A stretch of DNA of 64,000 nucleotides, from positions 1 through 64,000 of the forward strand of contig NZ_PDKN01000001.1 in NCBI RefSeq assembly GCF_004116335.1. Reading direction: 5' to 3'. How positions within the stretch are numbered: position 1 is the stretch's first letter; every line of letters starts with the position of its first letter. Under the pieces are notes generated by a model. The model did not search any database and was not told where the DNA came from. It worked only from the letters and a program-made list of their open reading frames with translations. Source of the stretch: Candidatus Marinarcus aquaticus. Its GTDB lineage: Bacteria; Campylobacterota; Campylobacteria; Campylobacterales; Arcobacteraceae. Both the position numbers and the translations under genes were made by a program. This document shows positions 27,917 to 37,504 of the stretch, piece after piece.

Positions 27917-30157
27917 ATGCTTTCTTTTAAATCATTAAAATCGAAATTTTTAGCATACATTTTATCAACGTTAATTATTTTGTTTTTAATTGTAACGATT
28001 GTCTTATCAAATATTATTTCAAATCGTTCAGTACAAGAATCAAAAAAAGGGTTTCAGGCCAGTGCAGATCATATCTCTATTGCTTTTAAAAGTTTAGACA
28101 GCAATTTACACAATGTCATGAATGACTTTATGCGTGTTTTTAAGAGTTATTTGCCGTATGAGTATGAGATTTTCCCCGAAGAGATTCAAAAAGTAGGGAG
28201 CATAGATGCCCCCGCTTTTTTTAATGGAGACGTGCTTTTAAATAATAACTTTCTTCCTTTAGAAAGTTTTACAAAACGTACAGGGGTTATTGCCACAGTC
28301 TTTGCGCGAATGGGGGATGATTTTGTTCGTGTCTCAACAACTTTAGAAAAAGATGATGGTACACGTGCTTTTGGAACCATGTTGGGAAATAAATCTCCGG
28401 CACTCAAACCCATTTTAAATAAAGAGACTTTCTATGGAAAAGTGAAACTTTTTGGAAAAGATTATTATGTGGTCTATGAACCGATTATTGAAAAAGGTGA
28501 AGTGATTGGTATTATGTTTATTGGGTATGATTTTACGTCTGTTTTAGAATCATTGAAAGAGGATATTAAGAAAATTAAAATTAATGAACAGGGTTATGCT
28601 TTTATGATGGATAATAAAGGGACACTGCTTATTCATCCAAGCCTTGAAGGTCAAAATGTCTTAGAAACAAAAGATGACCAAGGTCGATTTACTTTTAAAG
28701 AGATGATTTCAGGTGAAGATCGATTTATGGAATACAATTTTAAAGGAGAACCTAAACTGGCGTATGTTAAACATTTAAAAGGGTTTAATGCGATTTTAGT
28801 TGTAACCGATGGGGCTGAAGATGTCTACTCTTTTAGTAAAGAGGCGACAATGGTTATTGCCATTGCCTTTATTGTTACACTCATTGTTATTACACTGCTT
28901 TTAGTGATACTTTCATCAAAAATTGTTGAGACACCATTGAAAAAACTCAATGATGGTTTATCTCAATTTTTTGCATTTTTAAACCAAGAGAGTTCAAATG
29001 TCTCTGCGTTAGAAATAAATGGAGAAGATGAGTTTGCACAAATGTCAACGGTGATCAACCACAACATTGAACAAACACAATTGCTTCTGTCTCAAGACAG
29101 AGCATTGATTGAGGAAGTGACAACAGTGGTCTCTAAAATCAAAGAGGGGGATTTTACTCAAAGAGTGAACTCTACAACGCATAACAAAAGTTTAGAACAA
29201 CTCAAAAACCAACTCAATGAGATGTTGGACGTAACCTCACACAACGTGTGCAGTGATGTGAATCAACTCAAAGCGCTGTTACTTAAGTTTAAAGCCCTTG
29301 ATTTTACACAACGTGTGAAAAATGATAAAGGGTTAGTCGCTCAAGGACTCAATGATTTAGCTGAAATCATCAATGAGATGTTGGTTGAAAATAAATCCAT
29401 GGGGATTCAACTGGGAAAAAGTTCAACACAGTTATTGGATAACATGAGTCAACTCAATGATTCCACCAATGATGCGGCAGCTAACTTAGAAGAGACTTCA
29501 GCCGCTTTAGAGCAAATCACAGGCAATATCAGACAAAACTCACAAAATGTTACAAAAATGGCTACGTTGTCTCAAAACGTATTGACTTCAGCTAATGATG
29601 GTGAGAAATTGGCCAATGAAACAACGGTCTCTATGGATGACATCAATGAGCAAGTGACGTTGATCAACGAAGCGATTTCAGTCATTGACCAAATTGCATT
29701 CCAAACCAATATTCTCTCCCTCAATGCTGCAGTGGAAGCAGCCACTGCAGGAGAAGCAGGGAAGGGCTTTGCAGTGGTGGCACAAGAGGTACGAAACCTC
29801 GCCGCACGTTCAGCAGAAGCCGCCAAAGAGATTAAAGAGATTGTAGAAAATGCGACACTCAAAGCCACTAGTGGTAAAGAGATAGCTTCAAAAATGATTG
29901 AGGGGTACACAACACTTAATCAAAACATTACACAAACAATTGATTTGATTTCAGATATTGAGATGGCTTCTAAAGAGCAACTTCAAGGGATTGAGCAAAT
30001 CAATGATGCGGTGAACAGTTTGGATAAGCAAACCCAAGAGAATGCAGCCATTGCAAATCAGACGAATGATGTCGCTGAAAGAGCGAATGTGATTGCAAAA
30101 ACTGTTCTTGATAATGCCAATGCCAAAGAGTTTATTGGTAAAAATGACATCAAATAA
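27917..30157 (+). CDS. Methyl-accepting chemotaxis protein with periplasmic Cache sensor
   Basis: The 746-residue chemoreceptor has a membrane helix (about 13-36), a periplasmic Cache-type domain (about 40-295, with [11 protein letters not shown] near 195 and [16 protein letters not shown] near 225, a pattern of single-Cache sensors), a second helix (about 309-335), HAMP-like sequence, and a signalling domain with the conserved tip [20 protein letters not shown] (near 590). It lacks a C-terminal NWETF-type pentapeptide, so it does not tether CheR/CheB itself. The ligand is unknown. Its linker resembles that of the chemoreceptor at 1-1114. Confidence 0.95.
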   Translation: MLSFKSLKSKFLAYILSTLIILFLIVTIVLSNIISNRSVQESKKGFQASADHISIAFKSLDSNLHNVMNDFMRVFKSYLPYEYEIFPEEIQKVGSIDAPAFFNGDVLLNNNFLPLESFTKRTGVIATVFARMGDDFVRVSTTLEKDDGTRAFGTMLGNKSPALKPILNKETFYGKVKLFGKDYYVVYEPIIEKGEVIGIMFIGYDFTSVLESLKEDIKKIKINEQGYAFMMDNKGTLLIHPSLEGQNVLETKDDQGRFTFKEMISGEDRFMEYNFKGEPKLAYVKHLKGFNAILVVTDGAEDVYSFSKEATMVIAIAFIVTLIVITLLLVILSSKIVETPLKKLNDGLSQFFAFLNQESSNVSALEINGEDEFAQMSTVINHNIEQTQLLLSQDRALIEEVTTVVSKIKEGDFTQRVNSTTHNKSLEQLKNQLNEMLDVTSHNVCSDVNQLKALLLKFKALDFTQRVKNDKGLVAQGLNDLAEIINEMLVENKSMGIQLGKSSTQLLDNMSQLNDSTNDAAANLEETSAALEQITGNIRQNSQNVTKMATLSQNVLTSANDGEKLANETTVSMDDINEQVTLINEAISVIDQIAFQTNILSLNAAVEAATAGEAGKGFAVVAQEVRNLAARSAEAAKEIKEIVENATLKATSGKEIASKMIEGYTTLNQNITQTIDLISDIEMASKEQLQGIEQINDAVNSLDKQTQENAAIANQTNDVAERANVIAKTVLDNANAKEFIGKNDIK

Positions 30158-30194
30158 TTTCTACAAAAGAAGAATCTCTCTTCTTTTGTAGAAA
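30158..30194 (+). terminator. Long perfect hairpin after the chemoreceptor gene
   Basis: A 16-bp perfect stem (left arm TTTCTACAAAAGAAGA) with a 5-nt loop begins directly after the stop codon. It lacks a clean T tract downstream, so it may act as a terminator or as a 3' end stabiliser. Confidence 0.6.
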
Positions 30195-30226
30195 ATCTAC
30201 CTCTTCAAAACAACTTAATATTGTAG

Positions 30227-30241
30227 TAATAATTATTATCA
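30227..30241 (+). promoter_or_regulatory. Fur-box-like operator upstream of the first TonB receptor
   Basis: The 15-mer TAATAATTATTATCA matches the 7-1-7 Fur consensus TGATAAT-N-ATTATCA at 13 of 14 fixed positions, 82 nt before the TonB-dependent receptor start. Iron repression of that gene is inferred. Confidence 0.7.
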
Positions 30242-30322
30242 AAATTAAGTACCCATTAAGCTGTTTTTGCTAATATTGTGTCTTTGCAACTAAGTTGCAA
30301 TAGATAAATATAAGGAAAATAT

Positions 30323-32470
30323 ATGCAGAAAAAAGTTTTTTCTATTGTAGCTGCATCGTTTATATTCTTTCCCAATATAATGTATTCAGCAGAGATAAAA
30401 ACTAATGATACCGTTTCTTTATCTGACGTAACCATTGTAAGTGGTTCTGATGGCAATGAACAATCTTATTATAAAACAGAAGCTTCTTCGGCGACTCGTA
30501 CAGGTACGCCTCTTTTAGAAACACCACAATCGGTTCAAATTGTTACAGGAGAAGTGTTAGATGACTTCAATCTGGTCAGCCTTAATGAGACTTTAGATTA
30601 TGCCAGTGGAATATCACGACAAAACAATTTTGGAGGAGTCTGGGACAATTTTTCTATCAGAGGGTTTTCAGGACATGAAAACACAGGAATAAGTCTACTT
30701 AAAAATGGGTTTGCTGATAACAGAGGATTTAATGCTCCTCGTGATGCAGCGAATATTGAAACAATAGAAGTTTTAAAGGGACCATCGGGTTCTCTTTATG
30801 GAAATACTGAACCTGGTGGAACAATAAATATTGTTACAAAACAACCAAAATTCAGTAATGAAAATTCAATTACAACAATGGTTGGAAGTGATGATTTCTA
30901 TAGAGTATCAGCAGATATAACGGGACCATTAAGTGAATCTTTTGCTTACAGATTGAATGTTGCTGCAGAAAAGAAAAAAAGTTTCCGTGATTATATTGAA
31001 AGTGAAAGATATGTCGTAGCACCTTCATTTCTTTGGGAATTCAATGATACTACCTATTTATCATATATGGGTGAGTATATCCGACAAGAAGCTCCTTTTG
31101 ATAGAGGGATAGTTGCTTTTGATGGCGATCTTGATGGTGTTGATCATAAAACATTTTTTGGAAATCCAACAGATGAAAAGATGATACTTGAAAACTATAC
31201 GCATCAGTTGAAGTTAGAGCATCAGTTTTCAGACAATTGGAGTGCAAAAGTTGGTTTGGCTTATAAAACAGGAGATTTTAAAGGAACAGGTACGGAGGTA
31301 AAACCTTTTGTAAATGTTACAAGTGACAGTGTGATGCTTCGTTCTCGATACAGAGACTATGAGTCTAAAGATATTGCTTTTCAAGCAGATATCAAAAATG
31401 TTTCAACCATAGGTGGGGTTCAAAATACTCTTTTATTTGGTGTGGAGTCTTATCGTTATGAGCAGGATTCTTTATTGTATACCCTTAATAACTCTTTAAG
31501 AATGGATAATATACGAAGTAATCCAACATACACTACGTTAGCAACAGGGAAAGGAAGCTTAAGCAAAGATGAAAATCAAGTGCAAAAAGGAGCAGCATTT
31601 TTTGCACAAGATGAAGTGGCTTTCTCGGACTCTTGGAGGTTATTGGTTGGTTTGAGATATGATGAAATTGATACTCATTTAAAGAACTATAAAAATGACA
31701 CTTCTTCTTCTCAAAATGATTATGCTTTATCTCCTAGAATAGGATTAACTTACATGATTAACTCCAATTGGTCTTGGTATGCCACTTCTGGAAAATCTTT
31801 CAGACCAAACTCGGGAGTAGATGTGAATGGAAACACATTTGAAGCAGAAGAAGGAATCTCTTTAGAGACTGGTTTAAAGTTTGAATCAGATGATAAAGAC
31901 ATAGGTGCAAGTCTCGCTTTATATAGAATTGACAAAGAGAATGTTTTAACAGGCTCTGATCCCAATGGTGTGTACTCTATTGCCGCAGGTGAAGTAAGAA
32001 GTCAAGGTATAGAATTTGATATTGGAGGACAAATTACTTCAAACGTAAAAATCAATGCGAACTATACCTATACAGATGCAAAAGTGACTAAAGATGCAGG
32101 CGGTGCCGTTGATTGGTGGAGTGGTGCCGTTGTTAATTTGGAAGATAAACAGTTGTCAAATGTTCCTAAGCACAGTGGAGCACTTCTTCTTATGTGGGAA
32201 GAAAACATATCCAATAGCTCTTCTTATGGCATTGGAAGTAATATTGTTTATGTTGGGAAAAGAGAAGGGAATTATATCAACAGTTTTACTTTACCCGATT
32301 ATATTACGGTGGGATTAACTTCGTATTGGCAAGCAAGTAAAAATTTAAAAGTTAAATTAAATATTAATAATATTTTTGATGAAGAGTATATCGCAAGCAG
32401 TTATGACCGTTCATGGTTAACACCTGGTTCGCCAAGAAGTTTTGCATTAAGCATGAATTATAAATTTTAA
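30323..32470 (+). CDS. TonB-dependent siderophore receptor
   Basis: This 715-residue outer-membrane receptor has a signal peptide (cut probably after YSA, near 23), a TonB-box-like segment (TVSLSDVTIV, near 30), a plug domain (about 55-165, with IETIEVLKGPSGSLYG and GGTINIVTKQP) and a beta-barrel ending in aromatic Phe (ALSMNYKF). Plug and barrel fit siderophore receptors; the particular siderophore cannot be told. A Fur-box-like site lies upstream, and a DUF4198 protein gene follows after 10 nt, so both are probably iron-repressed. It has no STN domain, so it should not signal through FecR, unlike the second receptor at 35090. Confidence 0.93.
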   Translation: MQKKVFSIVAASFIFFPNIMYSAEIKTNDTVSLSDVTIVSGSDGNEQSYYKTEASSATRTGTPLLETPQSVQIVTGEVLDDFNLVSLNETLDYASGISRQNNFGGVWDNFSIRGFSGHENTGISLLKNGFADNRGFNAPRDAANIETIEVLKGPSGSLYGNTEPGGTINIVTKQPKFSNENSITTMVGSDDFYRVSADITGPLSESFAYRLNVAAEKKKSFRDYIESERYVVAPSFLWEFNDTTYLSYMGEYIRQEAPFDRGIVAFDGDLDGVDHKTFFGNPTDEKMILENYTHQLKLEHQFSDNWSAKVGLAYKTGDFKGTGTEVKPFVNVTSDSVMLRSRYRDYESKDIAFQADIKNVSTIGGVQNTLLFGVESYRYEQDSLLYTLNNSLRMDNIRSNPTYTTLATGKGSLSKDENQVQKGAAFFAQDEVAFSDSWRLLVGLRYDEIDTHLKNYKNDTSSSQNDYALSPRIGLTYMINSNWSWYATSGKSFRPNSGVDVNGNTFEAEEGISLETGLKFESDDKDIGASLALYRIDKENVLTGSDPNGVYSIAAGEVRSQGIEFDIGGQITSNVKINANYTYTDAKVTKDAGGAVDWWSGAVVNLEDKQLSNVPKHSGALLLMWEENISNSSSYGIGSNIVYVGKREGNYINSFTLPDYITVGLTSYWQASKNLKVKLNINNIFDEEYIASSYDRSWLTPGSPRSFALSMNYKF

Positions 32471-32480
32471 AAGGAATAAA

Positions 32481-33239
32481 ATGAAAAAAATTTCAATATA
32501 CATCATGTCGCTCTTTGTAGCAACATCAGCATTTTCTCACGGGTTGTGGGTTACAGGAACAAATGACGATATCATCAAAGCAACGATGATATACGGACAT
32601 GATTTCCCAAAACCTGAAGAGATAAAGGAAGAAAGAAGAGTCCTTTTTGAACCTGTAAAAGTTATTGGTGAAAATACAAACATAACACTCTCTCAAAAAG
32701 GAAAATTTTACAATTATGAGGGAACAGAGAGATTAAAAGAGGGTACATATATTCTACAAGCGACATATGTACCAACACCTTGGACTGAAACAGCAGATAA
32801 AAAGTGGCACATGAATAAAACAAGAAAAGATATTAAAAAAGAAGTCAACCATTGTGCTGTTTATTCAATGTCAGCGAAATCGATTTTAAATGTAGGAAAT
32901 GCAGACAGTGAGTTCATTACAAAACCTTTGGGGAAAGGAGTTGAATTTACTCCTTTGGAAAAAGTCTCACAATTTAAAGAAGGAATGCCAATAAAGTTTA
33001 AAGTAACAAAAGATGGGAAACCTTTAAAAATACAAGAAGTATATGGAAATTTAGAAGCATACTCTAAAAATGATATGAGTATGGCTTTTTATGGAAAAAC
33101 AAATTTAAAAGGTGAGGTTACTTTTAAAGCTTTAAAAAGTGGACTTTGGTATCTTAAAACTTATTATAAACAAAACAGTGGTAATAAAGATTGCGAATCT
33201 ATAGAAGATGCTGCAACCATATCATTTGAGATTAAATAA
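32481..33239 (+). CDS. DUF4198-type periplasmic protein
   Basis: The 252-residue protein has a signal peptide (about 1-19, ending AFSHG), and its mature part resembles DUF4198 proteins: a beta-rich, transthyretin-like fold often encoded beside metal-uptake genes. The mature N-terminus starts with His-Gly-Leu-Trp and scattered His residues (YGHDF, WHMN). It lies 10 nt downstream of a TonB-dependent receptor and just before a strong terminator, so it is probably a periplasmic partner in iron-siderophore uptake. That role is inferred from position. Confidence 0.8.
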   Translation: MKKISIYIMSLFVATSAFSHGLWVTGTNDDIIKATMIYGHDFPKPEEIKEERRVLFEPVKVIGENTNITLSQKGKFYNYEGTERLKEGTYILQATYVPTPWTETADKKWHMNKTRKDIKKEVNHCAVYSMSAKSILNVGNADSEFITKPLGKGVEFTPLEKVSQFKEGMPIKFKVTKDGKPLKIQEVYGNLEAYSKNDMSMAFYGKTNLKGEVTFKALKSGLWYLKTYYKQNSGNKDCESIEDAATISFEIK

Positions 33240-33307
33240 TATAAATTTAAAAAGAACAAATGGGTTATTTATATTCAATTTAATGAGCTACATAACTATT
33301 TAATGTT

Positions 33308-33338
33308 AAAAAGAGAAGTGAACAATGCTTCTCTTTTT
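33308..33338 (+). terminator. Rho-independent terminator after the DUF4198 gene
   Basis: AAAAAGAGAAG and CTTCTCTTTTT form a perfect 11-bp stem with a 9-nt loop and a T run. It closes the first receptor operon. Confidence 0.85.
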
Positions 33339-33395
33339 CTTCAAAATATAGACTGATTATACACAAAAATTCTTATGCATCATCAAGAACTTAAG

Positions 33396-33434
33396 TATAC
33401 TTTAATTGATAATTATTTATGATAACGATTATTA
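33396..33434 (+). promoter_or_regulatory. Promoter with tandem Fur-box-like sites before the ECF sigma gene
   Basis: A -10-like TATACT (33396-33401) is followed by two overlapping Fur-like 15-mers. The copy at 33420-33434 matches the 7-1-7 consensus at 12 of 14 positions; the copy at 33407-33421 matches mainly in its left half. They cover the first in-frame ATG (33419) of the sigma gene, which argues for use of the later start at 33461. Confidence 0.65.
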
Positions 33435-33460
33435 ATACTAAAATAAAAGATTTTGTGAAA

Positions 33461-33934
33461 ATGATAGAATTCTATGATGAATTATTATATTTTATTAAAA
33501 AGAAAACCAGAAATCCTGACATAGCTGAAGATATACTTCATGATACCTACACCAGAATAATCTCTTTAGAAGAGAAAAAAACAATAGAAAACAAAAGAGC
33601 TTTTTTATATAAAATTGCCAAAAATATCATCATAGATGAGGTCAGAAAAAAGAGTAAAAAACGAGAAATTCCATATGAAGAGAATCGGATGGCTTTTCAA
33701 TGTTTACAACCTGAAGAGATAACCATAGAGCATAACAGAATGACAATATTAATGAAAGAGTTAAAAAAATTGCCTGCCATGAGAAAAGAAGCCTTTGTAC
33801 TGCATGTGTTAGAGGGGTATACAAGACAAGAAATTGCTGATATTATGGGAATATCCTCGCATGCGGTTGATAAACATATCTCACGAGCAAGTATCGAGTT
33901 AAAAAAACGATTAAAAGAAGAGGATGATTCTTAA
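33461..33934 (+). CDS. FecI-type ECF sigma factor
   Basis: This small sigma factor (157 residues from ATG 33461, 171 from ATG 33419) has sigma region 2 (DIAEDILHDTYTRI near residue 18) and region 4 with a helix-turn-helix (YTRQEIADIMGISSHAVDKHISRAS near 120). In FecI systems such a factor is activated by a FecR-type membrane protein when the receptor binds its ferric siderophore. The next gene is exactly that FecR, overlapping by 1 nt (TAATG), and an STN-domain receptor follows. Fur-like sites over the promoter suggest it is made only under iron limitation. Confidence 0.92.
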   Translation: MIEFYDELLYFIKKKTRNPDIAEDILHDTYTRIISLEEKKTIENKRAFLYKIAKNIIIDEVRKKSKKREIPYEENRMAFQCLQPEEITIEHNRMTILMKELKKLPAMRKEAFVLHVLEGYTRQEIADIMGISSHAVDKHISRASIELKKRLKEEDDS

Positions 33935-34917
33935 TGGTTATAGAAGAAAAGATACAAACAGAAGTAAACAAGTGGATCAGACTCGAATGTGAAGGAAAAT
34001 GTTTAGAACATGATCCTCTTTTTTTATCATGGATTCATGAAAATCCAAAACATTTGCGGATGTTTAATGAACAAAAAACATTGCTTGCTGAAATAGATGA
34101 ATTGCCTGAAGAATTCTTGCAAGAGCTTAAATCAGAGGTTAAAGAAAATAGAGAAAAAATCAATCAAACAAAACGCAGAAAAAAACTTTTTCTTAAATCC
34201 TGTGCACCATTACTGGTTGCTGCATCAGTTTTGTTTGTTATATACATCAGTTTTTTTGCACAAAGAGTTCTTTTTTCAAATCAATATTTAGCATCAAACA
34301 AAATCCTAAAAGATATTCAATTACCAGATTATTCAAAAGTGACACTCGATGTGAATACGCACATGGATGTTCAATACTATGCTACAAGCAGAAAGATTAA
34401 GTTATCAAATGGGAAAGCCGTGTTTGATGTTTTTTCAAATAAAAAAAGACCATTTACAATTGCAACCAACAGAGTCCATATCACTGTATTGGGTACCAAA
34501 TTTGAAGTTGTGAATCATCAACAACAAACACAAGTTAATGTTAAAGAAGGGGTTGTTAAAGTCTCATTGCCCAAAGAAAATGATAGATTATTGGCATTGG
34601 TGAACAAAGGTGAAAGTCTGATTTTAGATAAATCTAATAATATCATATCTTTAAGTAAAACCAATAGTGATGATATGGCGCTTTGGAGTGAGGGCAAGTT
34701 TGCATTTTATCAAGAAAGCATAGAACATATTTTAAAAGAGTTTTCAAAATATCTTGATGTAGAGTTTTCCATTGAAAATAAAACAATAGCACAACTTCCC
34801 GTAAGTGGTAATTTTAATGTCAATCATTTTGATGATTTTTTGATGGTTTTACCTTTAATTCATCCCATAAATGTGCAAAAAAAAGAGAATAAAATCATTA
34901 TTACGCATCGTCAATAA
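33934..34917 (+). CDS. FecR-type transmembrane sigma regulator
   Basis: The 327-residue protein has an N-terminal cytoplasmic DUF4880-like domain (1-60, with FLSWIHENPKH), one membrane helix (about 89-107), the periplasmic FecR domain (about 125-225, with FTIATNRVHITVLGTKFEV) and a C-terminal STN-like part (LDVEFSIENKTIAQLPVSGNF near 275). FecR proteins both hold and activate their sigma factor depending on contact with the signalling domain of the receptor, which is encoded next. Its start overlaps the sigma stop. Confidence 0.92.
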   Translation: MVIEEKIQTEVNKWIRLECEGKCLEHDPLFLSWIHENPKHLRMFNEQKTLLAEIDELPEEFLQELKSEVKENREKINQTKRRKKLFLKSCAPLLVAASVLFVIYISFFAQRVLFSNQYLASNKILKDIQLPDYSKVTLDVNTHMDVQYYATSRKIKLSNGKAVFDVFSNKKRPFTIATNRVHITVLGTKFEVVNHQQQTQVNVKEGVVKVSLPKENDRLLALVNKGESLILDKSNNIISLSKTNSDDMALWSEGKFAFYQESIEHILKEFSKYLDVEFSIENKTIAQLPVSGNFNVNHFDDFLMVLPLIHPINVQKKENKIIITHRQ

Positions 34918-35015
34918 TTTGTATGGACAAGGGTAATAAAACACTGTTATACGTAAAAAATAAAAAATTTACAAATATTGTGTCAAGAAATTTTAGCTTG
35001 AACGTCTTCTTATAT

Positions 35016-35030
35016 AGAGAATAATTCTCA
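35016..35030 (+). promoter_or_regulatory. Fur-box-like palindrome before the STN receptor
   Basis: A-GAGAAT-A-ATTCTC-A is a perfect 6-1-6 palindrome matching 11 of 14 positions of the Fur 7-1-7 consensus, 60 nt before the receptor start. I could not identify a convincing ECF-type promoter here. Confidence 0.5.
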
Positions 35031-35089
35031 AAATCAATAAATGGGTTTTAAAAAACCTATTTTATATTCGATATATAAAAGGAGAGTAG

Positions 35090-37438
35090 ATGAGTCTATT
35101 AAAAAAATCATTAATAGCACCCAGTGTCGCTTTATTATTAGTAAGCAGTCTATATGCAAAGGATACCTTTAGTATAGAGACTTCAAATTTAAGTGAAGCA
35201 ATTGAAACAATATCAAAAACAGCAAAGATACCTTATATTGTGGATAAAAATATCCTCAAAGGTAAAAGTGCAAATAAGATAGAGAACATTGAGTCTTTAG
35301 AACAGGCTTTAAAATTGGTTTTTAAGAATACTGGACTTGAAGCAATCATTCAAAATAATACCATTGTAATCAGAGAAAAACAACAAAGCAGTAACAATGA
35401 GAGTGATTTAGGCAGTGTTGAAGTGATTGCAAATAAAGATCAACAAAACTCGTATACGATAAAAAACTTATCCAGTGCAACAAAAATGAATTTGAGTTTA
35501 AAAGATACGCCACAGTCAATTTCCGTGATTACAAGTCAACAAATAGAAGACCAAAACTTAGAGGATATCAATGATGTTTTAAATCAAACGCCAGGTATTT
35601 CATTGAGACAATTAGGTCAAAAATCAGCAGGACATACAACCTATTTTGCCAGAGGTATGGAGGTAACCAATGTTTTAAGAGACGGTGTGCCAGTCTCTGT
35701 TTCATCTTTTGGAACACAATCTTCAATGGGACTAGAGAGTTCAGCTATGTATGAACGAATAGAAGTAACACGAGGGTCAACGGGTTTGACCAATGGAAGT
35801 GGTAATCCAAGTGCAAGTATTAATTATGTAAGAAAAAGGCCTACTCAAGAGTTTCAGGGCAATGCAAAAGCTTCATATGGAAGTTGGGATAACTACAAAG
35901 GCCAAATCGATGTTTCCGGCAGTCTAAATCAAAGTAAAAGCATTACTGGTCGCTTGGTTGCTTCATACTCTGAAGGAGACAATCAACAAGACAGATATCA
36001 CCAAGACAGTAGCTTATTTTATGGTGCTTTAGATTTTAATTTATCAGATAATACCCTCTTTACAACGGCTTTTTCTTATCAGAAAGTTGAAGCGGACAAT
36101 GTTGCAGTTCATCATGTCACTTCAATCGATAAGAATGGAAATGAACAATCAATGTTTGGAAGAGAAAAAAATCCTGCAGCAGATTGGACATACAGTGATG
36201 CTGAAAAGACAAGCATACTTTTAGGATTGGAACACTATTTTAATAATGATTGGAAAGTGATCACAAATTATTCTTATACTAAATCAAAAGTTGATCGCTT
36301 AGTGGGGCTTTCTCGAACGATATTAAATACAGATACGGGTAATATTGAAGGTATGGCAATGAAAGCTAAAAATACACCTGAAGTTCATGCATTAGATATG
36401 TATGCACAAGGCAAGTTTAAAGCCTTTGGACAAGAACATCAACTTTCATTTGGAGCCAATGGGTATCAAATAAAATCAGATGATCCTTCTTACAGAGTGA
36501 GTCCCTCTTTGATCACTGCACCATATAAAAATTATGATGGCGATATTCCTTATCCTGATATTGTTGAAAATGGGCGAAGCAAAGTAGATGAGAAGCAAAT
36601 AGGGGCTTTTGTTGCTTTAAATTTACAAATAATGGATCCATTAAAACTGATTGTGGGAAGCAGAGTCAGTAATTGGGAGAGAGTCAATGATAAAGATGAA
36701 CCATCTGAGCAAACACAAAAATATCACAGTGAAATTACACCGTATATTGGATTGGTGTATGACATCAATAAAAATATTTCTGCTTATACAAGTTATACCT
36801 CAATTTTTAATCCAAACTCACAACAAAATGTGCATGGAGACTATCTTGACCCAGAAGAGGGAAATACTGTGGAATTTGGTTTGAAATCAGAGTTTTATGA
36901 TGGTCTTTTAAATACAAGTCTCTCTTACTTTATTACTAAACAAGATAATAAAGCCATATCCGATGGTACTCGTTTAACACCTGAAGGGAATCAAGCGTAT
37001 AAAAGTATCGATGGTGCAGAAATAAAAGGTTGGGATGTGACCATAAGTGGGGAACTCTTACCTGATTGGAATATTTCAGGTGGATATACCTATACGGATG
37101 CAAAAGATGAAAATAAAGAGCGTTTATCTCCCGGTGAGATACCAAAACATACTTTAAAACTATTTACAAGTTATCAGTACAATAAATTAACAATTGGAGC
37201 TGGTTTAAACTGGCAAAGTGAATTGAATACAGCATATACACGTTATGGTCTGAATAAAAATATTAAACAAAAAGCCTATACGGTTGTGGATGCCATGTTG
37301 AAATATGAAATTTACAATAACTTAAATCTTCTTTTAAATATTAATAATATGTTTGATGAAGAGTACCGATACTATCCTGGACAAGGTGGGTATGGTGATG
37401 AACGCAATTATGCATTGACATTAAATTATAAATTTTAA
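35090..37438 (+). CDS. TonB-dependent siderophore receptor with STN signalling domain
   Basis: The 782-residue receptor has a signal peptide (about 1-23, SSLYAK), an STN domain (about 28-98, SLEQALKLVFKNTGLEAII) found only in transducer-type receptors that talk to FecR, a TonB-box-like segment (LGSVEVIAN, near 106), a plug (about 130-250, with DTPQSISVIT and YERIEVTRGSTGL) and a barrel ending NYKF. Directly downstream of the sigma/FecR pair, it should be both a ferric siderophore importer and the sensor of its ligand. A GGAG ribosome site precedes the ATG. A PepSY protein gene follows. Confidence 0.94.
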   Translation: MSLLKKSLIAPSVALLLVSSLYAKDTFSIETSNLSEAIETISKTAKIPYIVDKNILKGKSANKIENIESLEQALKLVFKNTGLEAIIQNNTIVIREKQQSSNNESDLGSVEVIANKDQQNSYTIKNLSSATKMNLSLKDTPQSISVITSQQIEDQNLEDINDVLNQTPGISLRQLGQKSAGHTTYFARGMEVTNVLRDGVPVSVSSFGTQSSMGLESSAMYERIEVTRGSTGLTNGSGNPSASINYVRKRPTQEFQGNAKASYGSWDNYKGQIDVSGSLNQSKSITGRLVASYSEGDNQQDRYHQDSSLFYGALDFNLSDNTLFTTAFSYQKVEADNVAVHHVTSIDKNGNEQSMFGREKNPAADWTYSDAEKTSILLGLEHYFNNDWKVITNYSYTKSKVDRLVGLSRTILNTDTGNIEGMAMKAKNTPEVHALDMYAQGKFKAFGQEHQLSFGANGYQIKSDDPSYRVSPSLITAPYKNYDGDIPYPDIVENGRSKVDEKQIGAFVALNLQIMDPLKLIVGSRVSNWERVNDKDEPSEQTQKYHSEITPYIGLVYDINKNISAYTSYTSIFNPNSQQNVHGDYLDPEEGNTVEFGLKSEFYDGLLNTSLSYFITKQDNKAISDGTRLTPEGNQAYKSIDGAEIKGWDVTISGELLPDWNISGGYTYTDAKDENKERLSPGEIPKHTLKLFTSYQYNKLTIGAGLNWQSELNTAYTRYGLNKNIKQKAYTVVDAMLKYEIYNNLNLLLNINNMFDEEYRYYPGQGGYGDERNYALTLNYKF

Positions 37439-37504
37439 ACAAAGCAATTACAAGAGCATGTTCCACACCCATTGGACATGCTCTATTAAGGATAAAATGT
37501 AATC

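Noticed and set aside
34981-35010. FecI-type promoter before the STN receptor
   Set aside because: GAAAT and CGTC elements are present, but the spacing (about 11 nt) is too short for an ECF promoter.
34923-35024. Short ORF of 33 codons before the STN receptor
   Set aside because: No ribosome site and no recognisable sequence; it overlaps the likely promoter region.
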